A DNA stretch of 64,000 bases from Maribellus maritimus. GTDB lineage: Bacteria; Bacteroidota; Bacteroidia; Bacteroidales; Prolixibacteraceae. The translations under genes and the position numbers were made by a program. Shown here piece after piece: positions 26,763 through 37,300 of this stretch (positions within the stretch are counted from its first letter, which is position 1; every line of letters begins with the position of its first letter). Under the pieces are notes generated by a model. That model was not told the origin of the DNA and made no database searches. It saw only the letters and a list, made by a program, of their open reading frames with translations. Location of the stretch: NCBI RefSeq assembly GCF_022267315.1, contig NZ_JAIKLE010000021.1, positions 62,001-126,000 of the forward strand, in the 5' to 3' direction.

Positions 26763-27914
26763 TTATTTTTTTATATTTGCTATTACTATAATCGGATTAT
26801 CTGTTTCCTTTACACTTTTTAATTTTTGAAGCTGAATCGGAAGGGTTGTTGCTTTTGTAGGATTATCTGTAAACCATTGTTTAATAATATATGCATCGAT
26901 TTTGCCTATCAATTCTCCTTTATCAGATATTCCCATAGGAATGAATGGAATAAAACCATCAATGTCATTACTTATTCCTTCTTCAAAATCAGTTATTTTT
27001 GACTGTTTTTTTTCTTTTTCGTACACTCCGAATCGACTCTTTGCCTTAAAATAAAATTTAAAAAAGACGTAAGAATCTGTTTCTATTATGTCAAATGGAG
27101 TAATGAATTCAGAATTCTGTTCCTGTGCAATAGCCCACCATTTGGATTCATAAGGTTTTTTATATTTTTCTGTATATAAAATTATCTCAGGAATAAGTCC
27201 TTCTTTACCAACTCTGTATATTGTATCGTTGTAATTTTCCTTAAAAAACAAATTCCTTTCATAATGATAAAAATGCGACTCTCCTGTTATAACAGTAAGT
27301 CTTGATTTTGGAAAAATATTTGAATTTGAAAATGTATAAATCTCCTTGTCATCATTGTTGAAAATTTGAAGTAACTTCTTTTCGGTTCCAACTGTATTAG
27401 AAAAATAACAAACCAGATCGTGATTATAATAAGTAAAGTTTGTGGGGATAGAAGGAGTTTCAAAATCATCTTTATAATTTGGGATCTTAATCGATTTAAT
27501 AAATTCTCCATTAAAATTATATTCCAGAAAATTTGAATTCCACCCTAAAAAATATACTTTTTTTGTATTCGGATTTATCAGTCCCCTCGTTGACATGAAT
27601 TCAGCAGGCCCTTTGCCATACCTTCCTATTTCTCTAATAAATTCTCCTGAAAAGCGATCAAACAGGAAACAGTTTTTACTTGTTCTTATTATTACGAATT
27701 GATTATATATAGATATATTGGGGTTGTCATCTATTAAAATACTATCATTTGTTTTCAGTGTTATATAATCAAAATCAATAATAAAGTCAGAACATTTAAC
27801 TGGCTCAAATTTATCCAACTCTTTAGCAATATTAATGTTCGTTACTTCCTGACTGAAACAAACATATGTATTTTGTATAACCAGCAAAAAAACAATTTTA
27901 AGATCTAATCTCAT
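26763..27914 (-). CDS. Six-bladed beta-propeller protein (P12)
   Basis: 383 residues with a Sec signal (about 1-21, CFSQ). The first blade is FDYITLKTNDSILID and GRYGKGPAEF lies near residue 98. YNDTIYRVGKEG occurs later. The tail KETDNPIIVIANIKK with preceding NPTKATTLPIQLQKLKSV is B-type, so its nearest relatives are P3 and P4, about 14 kb away, not its A-type neighbours. This suggests movement or duplication across the island. It lies three bases after P13 and two before the P11 frame, in one tight operon. Confidence 0.88.
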   Translation of the reverse strand: MRLDLKIVFLLVIQNTYVCFSQEVTNINIAKELDKFEPVKCSDFIIDFDYITLKTNDSILIDDNPNISIYNQFVIIRTSKNCFLFDRFSGEFIREIGRYGKGPAEFMSTRGLINPNTKKVYFLGWNSNFLEYNFNGEFIKSIKIPNYKDDFETPSIPTNFTYYNHDLVCYFSNTVGTEKKLLQIFNNDDKEIYTFSNSNIFPKSRLTVITGESHFYHYERNLFFKENYNDTIYRVGKEGLIPEIILYTEKYKKPYESKWWAIAQEQNSEFITPFDIIETDSYVFFKFYFKAKSRFGVYEKEKKQSKITDFEEGISNDIDGFIPFIPMGISDKGELIGKIDAYIIKQWFTDNPTKATTLPIQLQKLKSVKETDNPIIVIANIKK

Positions 27915-27917
27915 TTC

Positions 27918-29183
27918 TTATTCTTTTAGTTTCACAAGCATCAACACCGGGTTATCATTTTCATTCAATCTATTGGCGAGTTGTTCCAGAGCTTTTTTCA
28001 TTTCGGGGTATTTTGGGGTGGAGTTTTTAAATTCGTCGGAAGTTACATAAATTTTAAGTTCTAATGATTGGATAATAGATATCAGGTTTTCGTCCTTTCC
28101 ATCAGAAAAATATTCCAATGGGAAAAACTTTAACCCGGCATCAAAGTCATTCGTAATTCCTCCTTCCCCCAATTTGTAATTGCAAGTATATGTTTCCCCA
28201 GATTTCTTATCGATAAAAGTAAAAGCATATTTCCCGTTATAGGAATATCTGTTTATTAAATATTTATTGGTTTCTGTAAAAAAACGAGGTAAATAAAATT
28301 CTGAAGGCTTCAAAAACATTCCGGTAGGTGAAGTTGATTTCAAATTTTCAAGACGGTTTTCATTCGGGGCAATTAGATACGATGGTTGGCAACTTAAACC
28401 TGGTGATACCTCAAAAATCGTATCGTTGTAATCAATCCAGTATGATATTTTATCCTTATACTTAAAAGTTCCCGAATATGACCCTGTATGAGTTTCAAAT
28501 GGTGGTATTGAATTTTTTTTCCTTGAAATTACATTTCCCAACGTATCCGTAACATACCACAAATAAGCTCTTTGGGCACCTAGTGACTGTTGAGGTAAAA
28601 ACAATCTGTTGTTACTCAAAAAATCCATTTTTGAAAAGCCTATTTCAGGAGTCTTAAATTTGAAGTCGCGAATGTAGTTTCCAAGCGTATCGAATACCAA
28701 TACCGTATTTAACTTCCCATTAATATAAATCCGGTTGTTGGCTTCATCAACAGCAAAATAGTTTGCAGACAAATATTCCCGGGGACCTCTGCCTACGCTT
28801 CCAATCTCAACCGGATTTTTGCCATTTATATCAAACCTGAACAATTGAGGATGGCCGTTGCCTTCACCTCCTCCGCTATTGTCGTATATTAAATAGATAG
28901 CATTGGATGTAACCCTGAAAACGTAGAAATCTCCAATGGGGATTTTATTGGATAGTGGGATGTATTTGATGTCATCCGTAAATAATGATAAACATAATTC
29001 GTTGTCTTCAAATTTACGGGGATCGATTTCTTTGAATTGCGCTGTTACTCTTTCTGAAAGTTTACCCTCTGACTGTTCAGTATTCTTTTTGTTTTTTGTT
29101 GAATTTGACTGACATCCCCAAAAAACAATAACAAAAACAAAGCTGAAGAATTTTAAAAATGAAATCGCATTTTGCTCCCTCAT
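27918..29183 (-). CDS. Six-bladed beta-propeller lipoprotein (P13)
   Basis: 421 residues; lipobox FWGC with Cys24. Characteristic long stretch RFDINGKNPVEIGSVGRGPR and EYLSANYFAVDE, then VFDTLGNYIRDFKFK, YWIDYNDTIFEV and a Gly-rich SGGGEGNGHP loop near residue 95. All of these are shared with P17, its closest paralogue. A-type tail with small changes (TPKYPEMKKALEQLA). The operon runs P14-P13-P12-P11-P10 with gaps of 45, 3, 2 and 25 bases. No catalytic residues are recognisable. Confidence 0.9.
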   Translation of the reverse strand: MREQNAISFLKFFSFVFVIVFWGCQSNSTKNKKNTEQSEGKLSERVTAQFKEIDPRKFEDNELCLSLFTDDIKYIPLSNKIPIGDFYVFRVTSNAIYLIYDNSGGGEGNGHPQLFRFDINGKNPVEIGSVGRGPREYLSANYFAVDEANNRIYINGKLNTVLVFDTLGNYIRDFKFKTPEIGFSKMDFLSNNRLFLPQQSLGAQRAYLWYVTDTLGNVISRKKNSIPPFETHTGSYSGTFKYKDKISYWIDYNDTIFEVSPGLSCQPSYLIAPNENRLENLKSTSPTGMFLKPSEFYLPRFFTETNKYLINRYSYNGKYAFTFIDKKSGETYTCNYKLGEGGITNDFDAGLKFFPLEYFSDGKDENLISIIQSLELKIYVTSDEFKNSTPKYPEMKKALEQLANRLNENDNPVLMLVKLKE

Positions 29184-29228
29184 GTTTTGGCTTTTTGTGG
29201 TTTTACAAAAACGATATTAACCACTTCG

Positions 29229-30440
29229 TTATTCTTTTAACTTAACTTCAATTATAACGGGGTTATCTTCCATTTCCAGACTTTTCACTGTATGGGTAAA
29301 AGAAACGCAAAAATTATACTTTTCTTTATTTTCATTGTAGAAACTTATCAAATCAACGGGATAGCCCCAGGAGATTAAACGATTCTCTTCATCAGAAACA
29401 TGTGGAAAAAAGCAAGGATAATTTTCGTTGTCTTCTGAGATTACAAAAAATTCGTCTGTTTTCTTATCAAATATTCCAAAACCAAGTAAATCAGCCTTAT
29501 TATCCCGGAAGCCCAAATCTTCATACTTGCTTTCAGCTCCCCATTTTCCCAGTTGAACAATTAAAAACCTGGTGGTTTCAAGCGGAACAGGCCGGACAAA
29601 TCCGGACGTTATTTTTTGAAATTGCATAAAATCCCCCAAATATTCAAGTCGCTCTTTTTCAGGTAATTTATAATCGCCAATATCAAAAATATAACGGGGA
29701 ATTAACTGGTGATTACGATTTATTTCAAAAATAGTATCGTTATGCGATGTTGATATCTTTAAAGCACCCGGTGTTCCGAAAAATACATCGTAAACAGGAT
29801 ATATCATCATATCCGGGTAAATCTCATTTTGGCTGAAATGTTCATAATCTAAAGAATCGGTTACACTGCCTCTATTGTTGACAAATTCGATAAAACCTGT
29901 TTTGGAATTTATGCTTACAAAATATCCGTTTAATCTTTCAGCAAACCAACGATCCGGAAAAGAGTATGATTGTATAAAGCTTCCATCATCAGCGTTGAAA
30001 GCAACTATTTTTTTTCCTTCGTTTACAAACAATGTATCCTTCCGAATGGTCATCTCCCTGTTCCGGCCATATTCTTTTGGTCCTCTTCCCATTTTCCCAA
30101 TTTGGCAAATAAATTTCCCGTTGCTATTAAACTTTAAAATCGCATTGTAATCCCATATATAAAAATTCCCGTTGTAACTTATAATTTTTTTAATTTCCTC
30201 AATGTTACATTCAGGAGTTGTTTCCAAAGGAATATACTTTACTGAGTCAATAAAGTCAATCAATGATTTTATATTTGATTTGCGATTATCCAGCGCTTCT
30301 CCGATTTTCACATAAGGCAATATATTTTTTTTGTTATCAGGTTTTTGGACATTCGTGCAACCAACAACTAAGGTTAATAAGATTATTTTTAGTATAACTT
30401 TCACTTTTATCGTTTTAGTCGAACAGGTTTTCATTTTCAT
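29229..30440 (-). CDS. Six-bladed beta-propeller lipoprotein (P14)
   Basis: 403 residues; lipobox VVGC with Cys28 after a long basic start (an alternative ATG two codons downstream is equally possible). It has VKYIPLETTPECNIEEI, GKMGRGPKEYGR near residue 115, HNDTIFEINRN, and the family's last strand as MEDNPVIIEVKLKE. It lacks the A-type KKKELEQLA helix although both neighbours carry it. One Gly-rich acidic stretch near 325-340 (YEDLGFRDNKADLLGFG) is unique to it. It begins 90 bases after P15. Confidence 0.88.
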   Translation of the reverse strand: MKMKTCSTKTIKVKVILKIILLTLVVGCTNVQKPDNKKNILPYVKIGEALDNRKSNIKSLIDFIDSVKYIPLETTPECNIEEIKKIISYNGNFYIWDYNAILKFNSNGKFICQIGKMGRGPKEYGRNREMTIRKDTLFVNEGKKIVAFNADDGSFIQSYSFPDRWFAERLNGYFVSINSKTGFIEFVNNRGSVTDSLDYEHFSQNEIYPDMMIYPVYDVFFGTPGALKISTSHNDTIFEINRNHQLIPRYIFDIGDYKLPEKERLEYLGDFMQFQKITSGFVRPVPLETTRFLIVQLGKWGAESKYEDLGFRDNKADLLGFGIFDKKTDEFFVISEDNENYPCFFPHVSDEENRLISWGYPVDLISFYNENKEKYNFCVSFTHTVKSLEMEDNPVIIEVKLKE

Positions 30441-30530
30441 TCAAAATGGTTACCAGTTTTCCAATATTTTTCTGGTTTTTATATTTTCTTTCTGTCGCAA
30501 GTTAAATTTCCAACCTACAATGCTGCTGAC

Positions 30531-31709
30531 TCAATCTTTCAATTTCACCAGCATCAACACCAAGTTATCATTTTCATCCAAACGATTGGCAAGTTCTTCC
30601 AGTTCTTTTTTCTTTTCGGGGAATTTTGAGGTGGAATTTTTGAATGCATTTGATTCAATTCTCGTTTTTAGTGCATACGGCTGTACAATCGAAACCAGGT
30701 ATTTTTCTGCACCAAATTCAAAATAATTCTCAGGAATGAAGGGAAGTCCGTTGTCAATATTATTGGTAATTCCTCCTTTGCGGTTTTTTAAATCAATTGA
30801 TTTCGCCTCACCCTTAATTTTATCAATGATTGCCAACCTTAATTTCTTGTCGTAAAAATATTCATACACATAAAAATGACCTGCATCCAAAAACAGGTGC
30901 GAGATCAGATATTTACTCTGATTATTAAGAAATACGTCAACAGGATTGTATTTTTCGGTCGTCATTGGCCACCTATGTTCACCCGGCGCAAAAATACATA
31001 CAGCTCTAGATTTAAAATCGAGGGAAATGCTAAATACAGTGTCTTTAAAATTATCCCAGTACAATAAGTTTTCAGCATATTTGGAAAGCCCGCCAATTGA
31101 GCCGATTCGTCCTTTAAACTCCGGATAAGGATTTTTCTTTTCTGTAATTCTGTTTCCGAGTGTATCCAACACAATCCAGTCGTTATCACCCCTTCCCATG
31201 TTCAAATATTGCGCAAAAACCAATGATGAATTAAAAAGTTCGATTTCACTTAATCCAAACCCATCTTCATCGCCGGGTAATTTAAAATTCCGAACATGTT
31301 TTCCGCTTTTGGAATATACTTCAACGTCATCCATTTTATGATCCATAACGTAAACCATGCCGTTATCCGGGTTTAAAACGAAATCCAAACAGTACACATA
31401 TTCTCCCGGACCTCTACCAATTTTGCCATATCTTTTGTTCAGTTTTCCATCTTTTGAAAACCGCATAACACCAACATCCTTTATGGCGGCGTAAATAAAA
31501 TCATCGGTTATTTTGTAAGAATAGACAAAACCAATCGGGAATTCATTGGCCAGCGGTACATACGCAATATCATCTGCAATCTCTGATAACAAAATTTCTT
31601 CTTCAGAAAATGTTGTTGGATCGATATGAATTACGTTATTTTCTGATTCTTCTGAAGGACTACAGGAGAAGAATAACAAGATAAACAGCAAATAAATTAT
31701 TTGTTTCAT
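30531..31709 (-). CDS. Six-bladed beta-propeller lipoprotein (P15)
   Basis: 392 residues; short lipoprotein signal with FFSC (Cys16). IADDIAYVPLANEFPIGFVY marks blade one, GKIGRGPGEYVY follows near residue 88, then NFKDTVFSISLDFKSR. The A-type tail has Pro replaced by Leu (ENDNLVLMLVKLKD), the only such change among the group. Blade-one wording IADDIxYxPLxxxxPIG is shared with P11, P13, P16 and P17. The gene lies nine bases after P16. Confidence 0.9.
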   Translation of the reverse strand: MKQIIYLLFILLFFSCSPSEESENNVIHIDPTTFSEEEILLSEIADDIAYVPLANEFPIGFVYSYKITDDFIYAAIKDVGVMRFSKDGKLNKRYGKIGRGPGEYVYCLDFVLNPDNGMVYVMDHKMDDVEVYSKSGKHVRNFKLPGDEDGFGLSEIELFNSSLVFAQYLNMGRGDNDWIVLDTLGNRITEKKNPYPEFKGRIGSIGGLSKYAENLLYWDNFKDTVFSISLDFKSRAVCIFAPGEHRWPMTTEKYNPVDVFLNNQSKYLISHLFLDAGHFYVYEYFYDKKLRLAIIDKIKGEAKSIDLKNRKGGITNNIDNGLPFIPENYFEFGAEKYLVSIVQPYALKTRIESNAFKNSTSKFPEKKKELEELANRLDENDNLVLMLVKLKD

Positions 31710-31718
31710 TTTTATAAG

Positions 31719-32924
31719 TTACTGTGGCTTTAATTTCACAAGCATCAACAACGGGTTATCATTTTCATCCAGACTATTGGCAAGTTCTTCCAGTTCTTTT
31801 TTCTTTTCGGGGTGTTTTGGGACAGAATTTTTAAAATCGTCGGAAGCAACATATTGTTTTAGTTCAAAAGCATTCACCCATGCAAAAACAGTGTTGTCGT
31901 CTTTGGCCATTTTTAATTGAATATTTGGCCCGCCGTCCCAGTCGTTTTTAATACCTTCCTGCGAATCCGTTTCCACCGCTTTTCCCGTTGATTTATTGTA
32001 AATCAACATCCTGCCTTTTTTATTATACCCATATTCGTAAAACAAAAAATTGCCGGTTTCAAAAAGATTGTTTTGTGTTACACTATTTGTCAGACTTGCG
32101 CCCGGTTCACGTGGATCTGCACCCAATTCCTCACTGACTTTCTTTCGTGTTTCAGGTGTAAATCTTTTTTCTTCAGAGTTTAATATCATTTTAGGTACCA
32201 TGTTTTGCCCGTCTATGGAAAATATAGTATCAGAAAAAATTTCCTTAAAATGCAATTTGTCCTCCAGCAAGTAAGTTGCACATTCTCCTGAAAACGACAT
32301 CATTGCCCTACCTCTTTCAAATTTATATTTGTTTGAGTAACTTTTAATTTTGTTCCCGTCTGTATCGAGCAGATCCATATTTTCTTCATTATGTTCTGCC
32401 CCATCGAGATAAAATAAAAAGAGGTTTTCGCCACTAATTCCAATTGAATTTGTGTACTTCTTAGTTAAATCAATTGTTTTTAAAAATTTGCCTTTGCGTG
32501 AAAATACCATAAGTTGTTCAGGTTTTCCGCCCGAAATATAAATATTACTTGTTGCAGGATGTATTACAAAATCACTGGTATACATGTATTCTCCGGGTCC
32601 CTGACCTCGTCTTCCGATTTGATTCAACAAATTCCCGTGGCCGTCAAAGCGAAGGAATTTTGATTTGTTATCTTTCACAAAGTATTCGCCATCAAAATAT
32701 ACCACATTCATAATATAGGCCAAAACAGAATCGCTTGCCAAAGGAATGTAAGTTATATCATCAGCTATTTCGGAAATAGTGAGTCCGCCCTCTTCCGCTT
32801 CAAAAATATTTACCGTTTTTATACCATCGCTGGCTTGGGTTGCACATGAATAAAATACAAAAACAAACAGGACCAAAACCATATTTGTTTTGGAAAACCG
32901 GAGGGAAAATGTTGTAAAATGCAT
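31719..32924 (-). CDS. Six-bladed beta-propeller lipoprotein (P16)
   Basis: 401 residues; lipobox FYSC with Cys27. The first ATG gives a basic, Ser/Phe-rich lead-in; the internal Met15 would give a minimal signal and is less likely. IADDITYIPLASDSVLAYI, GRRGQGPGEYMYTS near residue 97, FSDTIFSIDGQN and NDWDGGPNIQL are visible. The A-type tail differs at the very end (LLMLVKLKPQ). An acidic 'AEHNEENMDLLDTDGNK' turn sits mid-protein. It follows P17 by 50 bases. Confidence 0.9.
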   Translation of the reverse strand: MHFTTFSLRFSKTNMVLVLFVFVFYSCATQASDGIKTVNIFEAEEGGLTISEIADDITYIPLASDSVLAYIMNVVYFDGEYFVKDNKSKFLRFDGHGNLLNQIGRRGQGPGEYMYTSDFVIHPATSNIYISGGKPEQLMVFSRKGKFLKTIDLTKKYTNSIGISGENLFLFYLDGAEHNEENMDLLDTDGNKIKSYSNKYKFERGRAMMSFSGECATYLLEDKLHFKEIFSDTIFSIDGQNMVPKMILNSEEKRFTPETRKKVSEELGADPREPGASLTNSVTQNNLFETGNFLFYEYGYNKKGRMLIYNKSTGKAVETDSQEGIKNDWDGGPNIQLKMAKDDNTVFAWVNAFELKQYVASDDFKNSVPKHPEKKKELEELANSLDENDNPLLMLVKLKPQ

Positions 32925-32974
32925 AATTTCAGTTTTTAGGTTGTTAAACTTTTTATTGTATTAAATAATTGTTT

Positions 32975-34222
32975 TTATTCTTTCAGCTTCACCAGCATCA
33001 ACACCGGATTATCGTTTTCATCCAAACTGTTGGCGAGTTGTTCCAGTTCTTTTTTCTTATCTGGAAATTTTGGGGTGGTCATTTTAAATTCATCGGAAGC
33101 GACATAAATTTTAAGTTCGTAAGGCTGAATATATCCTGCCAGGTATTCTTTGCCGTTATCAGTAAAACAGGTTTCAGGACTAAAATCCATTCCGCCGTCA
33201 AAATTATTGGGGATTCCTCCTCTCTTTCTTCTTTCCCATTCGAAGGAGCTAACAGAGGTATTATGTGTGTTTTTATCGATAAAAACATAGGCAAATTTTC
33301 CTTTGAAGTTGTAGCGGCTTATTAAATATTTATTGGTTTCCCAAAAAACATGAGGAGAATAGAACTCCAAAAGTTTCTCGGGCAAATCGGGAGAAAAGGG
33401 CAAATCCTGATGTGTTACCTTGTGTTCTCCCGGAGTGATAATATAGGAAGCACGATAACTAAAATCGGGTGCTATTTGGAAAATGGTATCGTTGTAATCG
33501 ACCCAATACGAAATTTTATCCTGAAAAATAAATGTCCCTGAACGTGGCCCCAGGCGTGTTTCGAATGGAGGGGTTGAATTGTTTTTACTCGAAACGATAT
33601 TCCCCAAAGTATCGATAATCGACCATAAATACGGGCCACCTGCGCCACGTTTTTGAGCAGGCACAAATAATTTATTTTTATCCAAATATTCCAGTTGGGC
33701 AAATCTTTGATCCGGATTCTGAAATTTGAATTGACGAACATAATTACCCAATGTATCGAAAACAAGAACTGTATTTATTTTACCACTTATATAAATTCGG
33801 TTACCCGGTTCGTCAACCGCAAAATAATTACCGGACAAATATTCCCGGGGACCTCTTCCTACGCTTCCAATCTCAACCGGATTTTTGCCATTTTTATCGA
33901 ACCTGAACAATTGAGGATGCCCGTTGCCTTCGCCACCACCGCTACTGTTATAAATTATATAAACAGCATTGGCAGTAAGCCGTAAAACCTGAACAGACCC
34001 GATTTGCAATTTATTGGATAGCGGTATATATTTTATATCGGCAGCAAAATCAGCTAAGCTTAATTCCTTGTTTTCAAATTTACGGGGATCAATTTGAAGA
34101 ACCTCTCTTTTTTCTGAAGCCTTTCCTGAAAAAGCTTTTTCCTGATTCTCCTGTGGTGTTTTAACCTTTGAATTACACCCCAATAAAATAAATATTGATA
34201 AAAAGGGGATTAGATTTTTCAT
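32975..34222 (-). CDS. Six-bladed beta-propeller lipoprotein (P17)
   Basis: 415 residues; lipobox LLGC with Cys16. Closest relative of P13: identical runs such as NGKNPVEIGSVGRGPREYLS, then NTVLVFDTLGNY, ISYWxDYNDTIF and SGGGEGNGHPQLFRFD, with divergence mainly between blades. A-type tail (TPKFPDKKKELEQLA). It is the first gene of the long run P17 to P10; no shared upstream element was found in its 129-base spacer, which follows the RND permease gene, so read-through from the efflux operon cannot be excluded. Confidence 0.9.
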   Translation of the reverse strand: MKNLIPFLSIFILLGCNSKVKTPQENQEKAFSGKASEKREVLQIDPRKFENKELSLADFAADIKYIPLSNKLQIGSVQVLRLTANAVYIIYNSSGGGEGNGHPQLFRFDKNGKNPVEIGSVGRGPREYLSGNYFAVDEPGNRIYISGKINTVLVFDTLGNYVRQFKFQNPDQRFAQLEYLDKNKLFVPAQKRGAGGPYLWSIIDTLGNIVSSKNNSTPPFETRLGPRSGTFIFQDKISYWVDYNDTIFQIAPDFSYRASYIITPGEHKVTHQDLPFSPDLPEKLLEFYSPHVFWETNKYLISRYNFKGKFAYVFIDKNTHNTSVSSFEWERRKRGGIPNNFDGGMDFSPETCFTDNGKEYLAGYIQPYELKIYVASDEFKMTTPKFPDKKKELEQLANSLDENDNPVLMLVKLKE

Positions 34223-34316
34223 TATTTATTATTTAAAGTTTGGCATAGTTTCCTGAAATAATTAATGTTTTGCCATAAAAACACAAAAGCTCAATATTTC
34301 ACCAAATCGTTTCTTG

Positions 34317-34348
34317 TTCAGCAGGTGAGCTAAAAGTCACCCGTTGAA
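34317..34348 (-). terminator. Hairpin just after the RND permease gene
   Basis: TTCAGCAGGTGA (34317-34328) pairs with TCACCCGTTGAA (34337-34348), with two wobble positions and an 8-base loop. It begins four bases past the permease stop. There is no T tract, so termination would be partial. Confidence 0.4.
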
Positions 34349-34351
34349 ATG

Positions 34352-37300
34352 TCAGCTGCGAACGACTTCTTTTTTCTTTTTCAACAAATAGTACATGAGC
34401 GGGATAAAATACAAACTCACCAATGTCCCAATCGTCATCCCGCCAATAATAGCCAGTGCGAGTGGTTTTTGGAGCTCTGCTCCCATTCCTTTTTGAAAAA
34501 GGAAAGGCAACATGGCCAGGATGGTTGTTAAACTGGTCATGATAATCGGTTTCAGGCGTCGTTTACCGGCTTCGAAAACCGCACGCAACAAAGAAAAGCC
34601 ACTGTCCATCAATTTGTTTATGGTATCAATTTTAAGAATGGAATCGTTAATGATAATCCCGGTCATCACAATTATACCGATGGCTGACATGATGTTGATT
34701 CCGGCGCCAAAAGCCATCAGAAAAAGAAAGGCGCCAAACAAATCGATGGGAACCTCAAGCAAAACAATAACAGGCAAAACAAATGACTCAAACTGCGCAG
34801 CCAAAATAAAATAAAGCAACAATAAACTTACGCCAATGATTACAAGCAGTTCTTTTAACATTCCTTTATCGGCAATGATTTCGCCACCAAAACTCACGTT
34901 GAAACGGTCGTCGTTGTTTACCATGTTTTTAAATGTTGCTGTGACTTCTTTAAACTCTTTGTCTTTTATATTAAGCAGCACCGGAAAATATTCTCCGTCT
35001 TTTCCGGCCACAATCGCTTTTAATCCTGCCCCTGAACTTACTTTCACCAACCCGGATAAAGGTATTTTTTCGTCGTTTGCATTTTGAATGGTAATGTTCT
35101 GAATAATATCGTATACCGAGGCATAATTATTCCCGATACTTACGGGAACGAACATGTTATTGTCGTTGATGGTAAAGACCGTATTCACATTAAAAGCACT
35201 TTTTATTTCGCGGTACAAATCGTCATTATCCACCTGGTAATACATTAGCTTTTCGGGGTCGGTCTCCAGTAAAATCAAATTTCTGGTAATGAGCTTCGAC
35301 CGCACTCTGCCCGGGAAAGCAGTTTCAGTTTTTTCCTGCAATTCAGCTAATCCGTCAATATACCCTTCTTCTCCGGGATTAAAATGAGCGAATTTAACTA
35401 TCAGAGGTGCTTCCGTTTTTCCAAATGCCAGGTTAAACAGGTTATCGGTTTCTGAAAAAGAAAAATCACTTTCGGGGTAGTTATTTTCCAGATAGTTGCT
35501 AAGCTTTTCACTCAGCTGATTTAGCCTGGAAGGAGAAGTTGTTTTTATGTATAAACGGGTTTCTGAAGTACCTGCTTCTTCACCGGTATTTAATAAATAC
35601 TGTTGCTTTCCGGCCTCCTCAATAACATACTCAGGCGATTCGGACAATACAGCCAGCAGTTTTGTAACACGATGGTTGTTTTCTTCCAGGGTAACAGGCT
35701 CATTCCAATCGATTTTTAAAACTGCTTCATCCTGACTCACATCGGGAAAACGGGAAACAGTCAGCGCCTTGTATAAAACAACAGCAGTTCCTATCATTCC
35801 AATCACCAAAACAAGCGTTAAAAGCTGGTGCCGCAACACAAACTTTAATCCTTTTTCATACCAACTATAATATACCGGGTAAGTGGCTTTAGGATCCACA
35901 TCGGAATGTTTTTTATAAAAAATACGGTACAAAGTAGGTAAAAGAGTTATTGAAACAACAAGCGAAACTGTAAGTCCGATAGTTACTGCAATGGCCTGGT
36001 CAAAAAATAATGCACCAGACATTCCTTTCATAAAAATTAAAGGGATAAAAACGGCACAGGTAGTCAATACTGAACTTATCAGCGGGCGGATTATTTCATT
36101 TGTTCCTTCATTGCAGGCGCGGTCGAGCAGCGAATGCCGTTGCCGGTGCTGGGTAATGTTATCAATTACAATAATGGAATTATCAATCATCATCCCCACG
36201 CCAAGTACCAAACCGGAAAGCGAAATAATATTTATCGAAAGTCCGGCCAAATAAAAAAACAACAAAGCAATAATCAGTGAAACCGGGATGCTCACTCCAA
36301 TCAGCCAGGGAGCACGTTTCTCGCGCAGAAAGAGGAACATGGCCAAAAATGCCAGCAATCCGCCAAACAGTAAACTTTGCCCTAAATTATTGATGGAATA
36401 TTCCAACAATTTTGACTGGTCGCGGGTAACAGAAAACTCAAGGTCGGGATAATCTTCACGGAAACGTTCCACTAAAAATTCGAGTTCTTTTTTTAACTCC
36501 GCCATTTTCGCGTCCGATTGTTTTATCACCGCCATACTTACGGCATTTTGCGCTTTAAACTTAATATCGCCCTGTAAACGTTGCGGCTGCATATTTATTT
36601 CTGCAATTTCATCAAGCCGGACAACTTTTCCGTTCAGGTTGACCGGAACTTTGGAAATATCAGAAACATCGCGTAACCGGGTGTTAAAACGTATATTATA
36701 CTGGTATTGCCCGTCACGAATTAGCAAGCGTCCCAAATCAATGTTATTTTCCTGTAAGGCTTGCTCAAGAGCAGCGACCGAAAAAGCCCCACTTTGCAAA
36801 TAAGCGTTGTTGGGAAAGATTTTTATTTCAGGGTATTGCAGCCCGCTCATATCAACCAAGGCCACTTCAGGCAACTGTTCCAGGCGTTTCCGAATAACCT
36901 GGCTGGCGAAATTACTCAGTTGTAAAAATTCTTTTGTATTGCCGCTCTCCAGCTCTTTTTTACGATTTACCATCAGGTAGAAAACAGGAATATCGGAAGC
37001 ACTGGCCCGAATAACTTCAGGTCGCCGGATGTCGTCGGGAAAGGAATTCATCGCTTTATCCACCTTTTCATTTACTTCAACCGATGCCAAATCAATCGGA
37101 GTTCCGTGACGAAAACGAAGTTCGACCCAGGCAGCGCCATCACGGGTTTCACTTCTCATTTCTTCCACATGATTTACCTCTTTTAACAGGCTTCTTAATG
37201 TTTTTACCACAGTATTTTCCAACTGCCGCGCCGGCATTTCCGAGGAGGAAACACGAATCGAAACAACGGGAATATCGATGTCGGGCATAAGCGAAACGGG

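Noticed and set aside
29211-29233. AACGA...TCGTT pair upstream of P13
   Set aside because: The spacing is 11 rather than 6 and the right arm runs into the neighbouring gene, so it is not counted as a third copy of the P8/P9 element.
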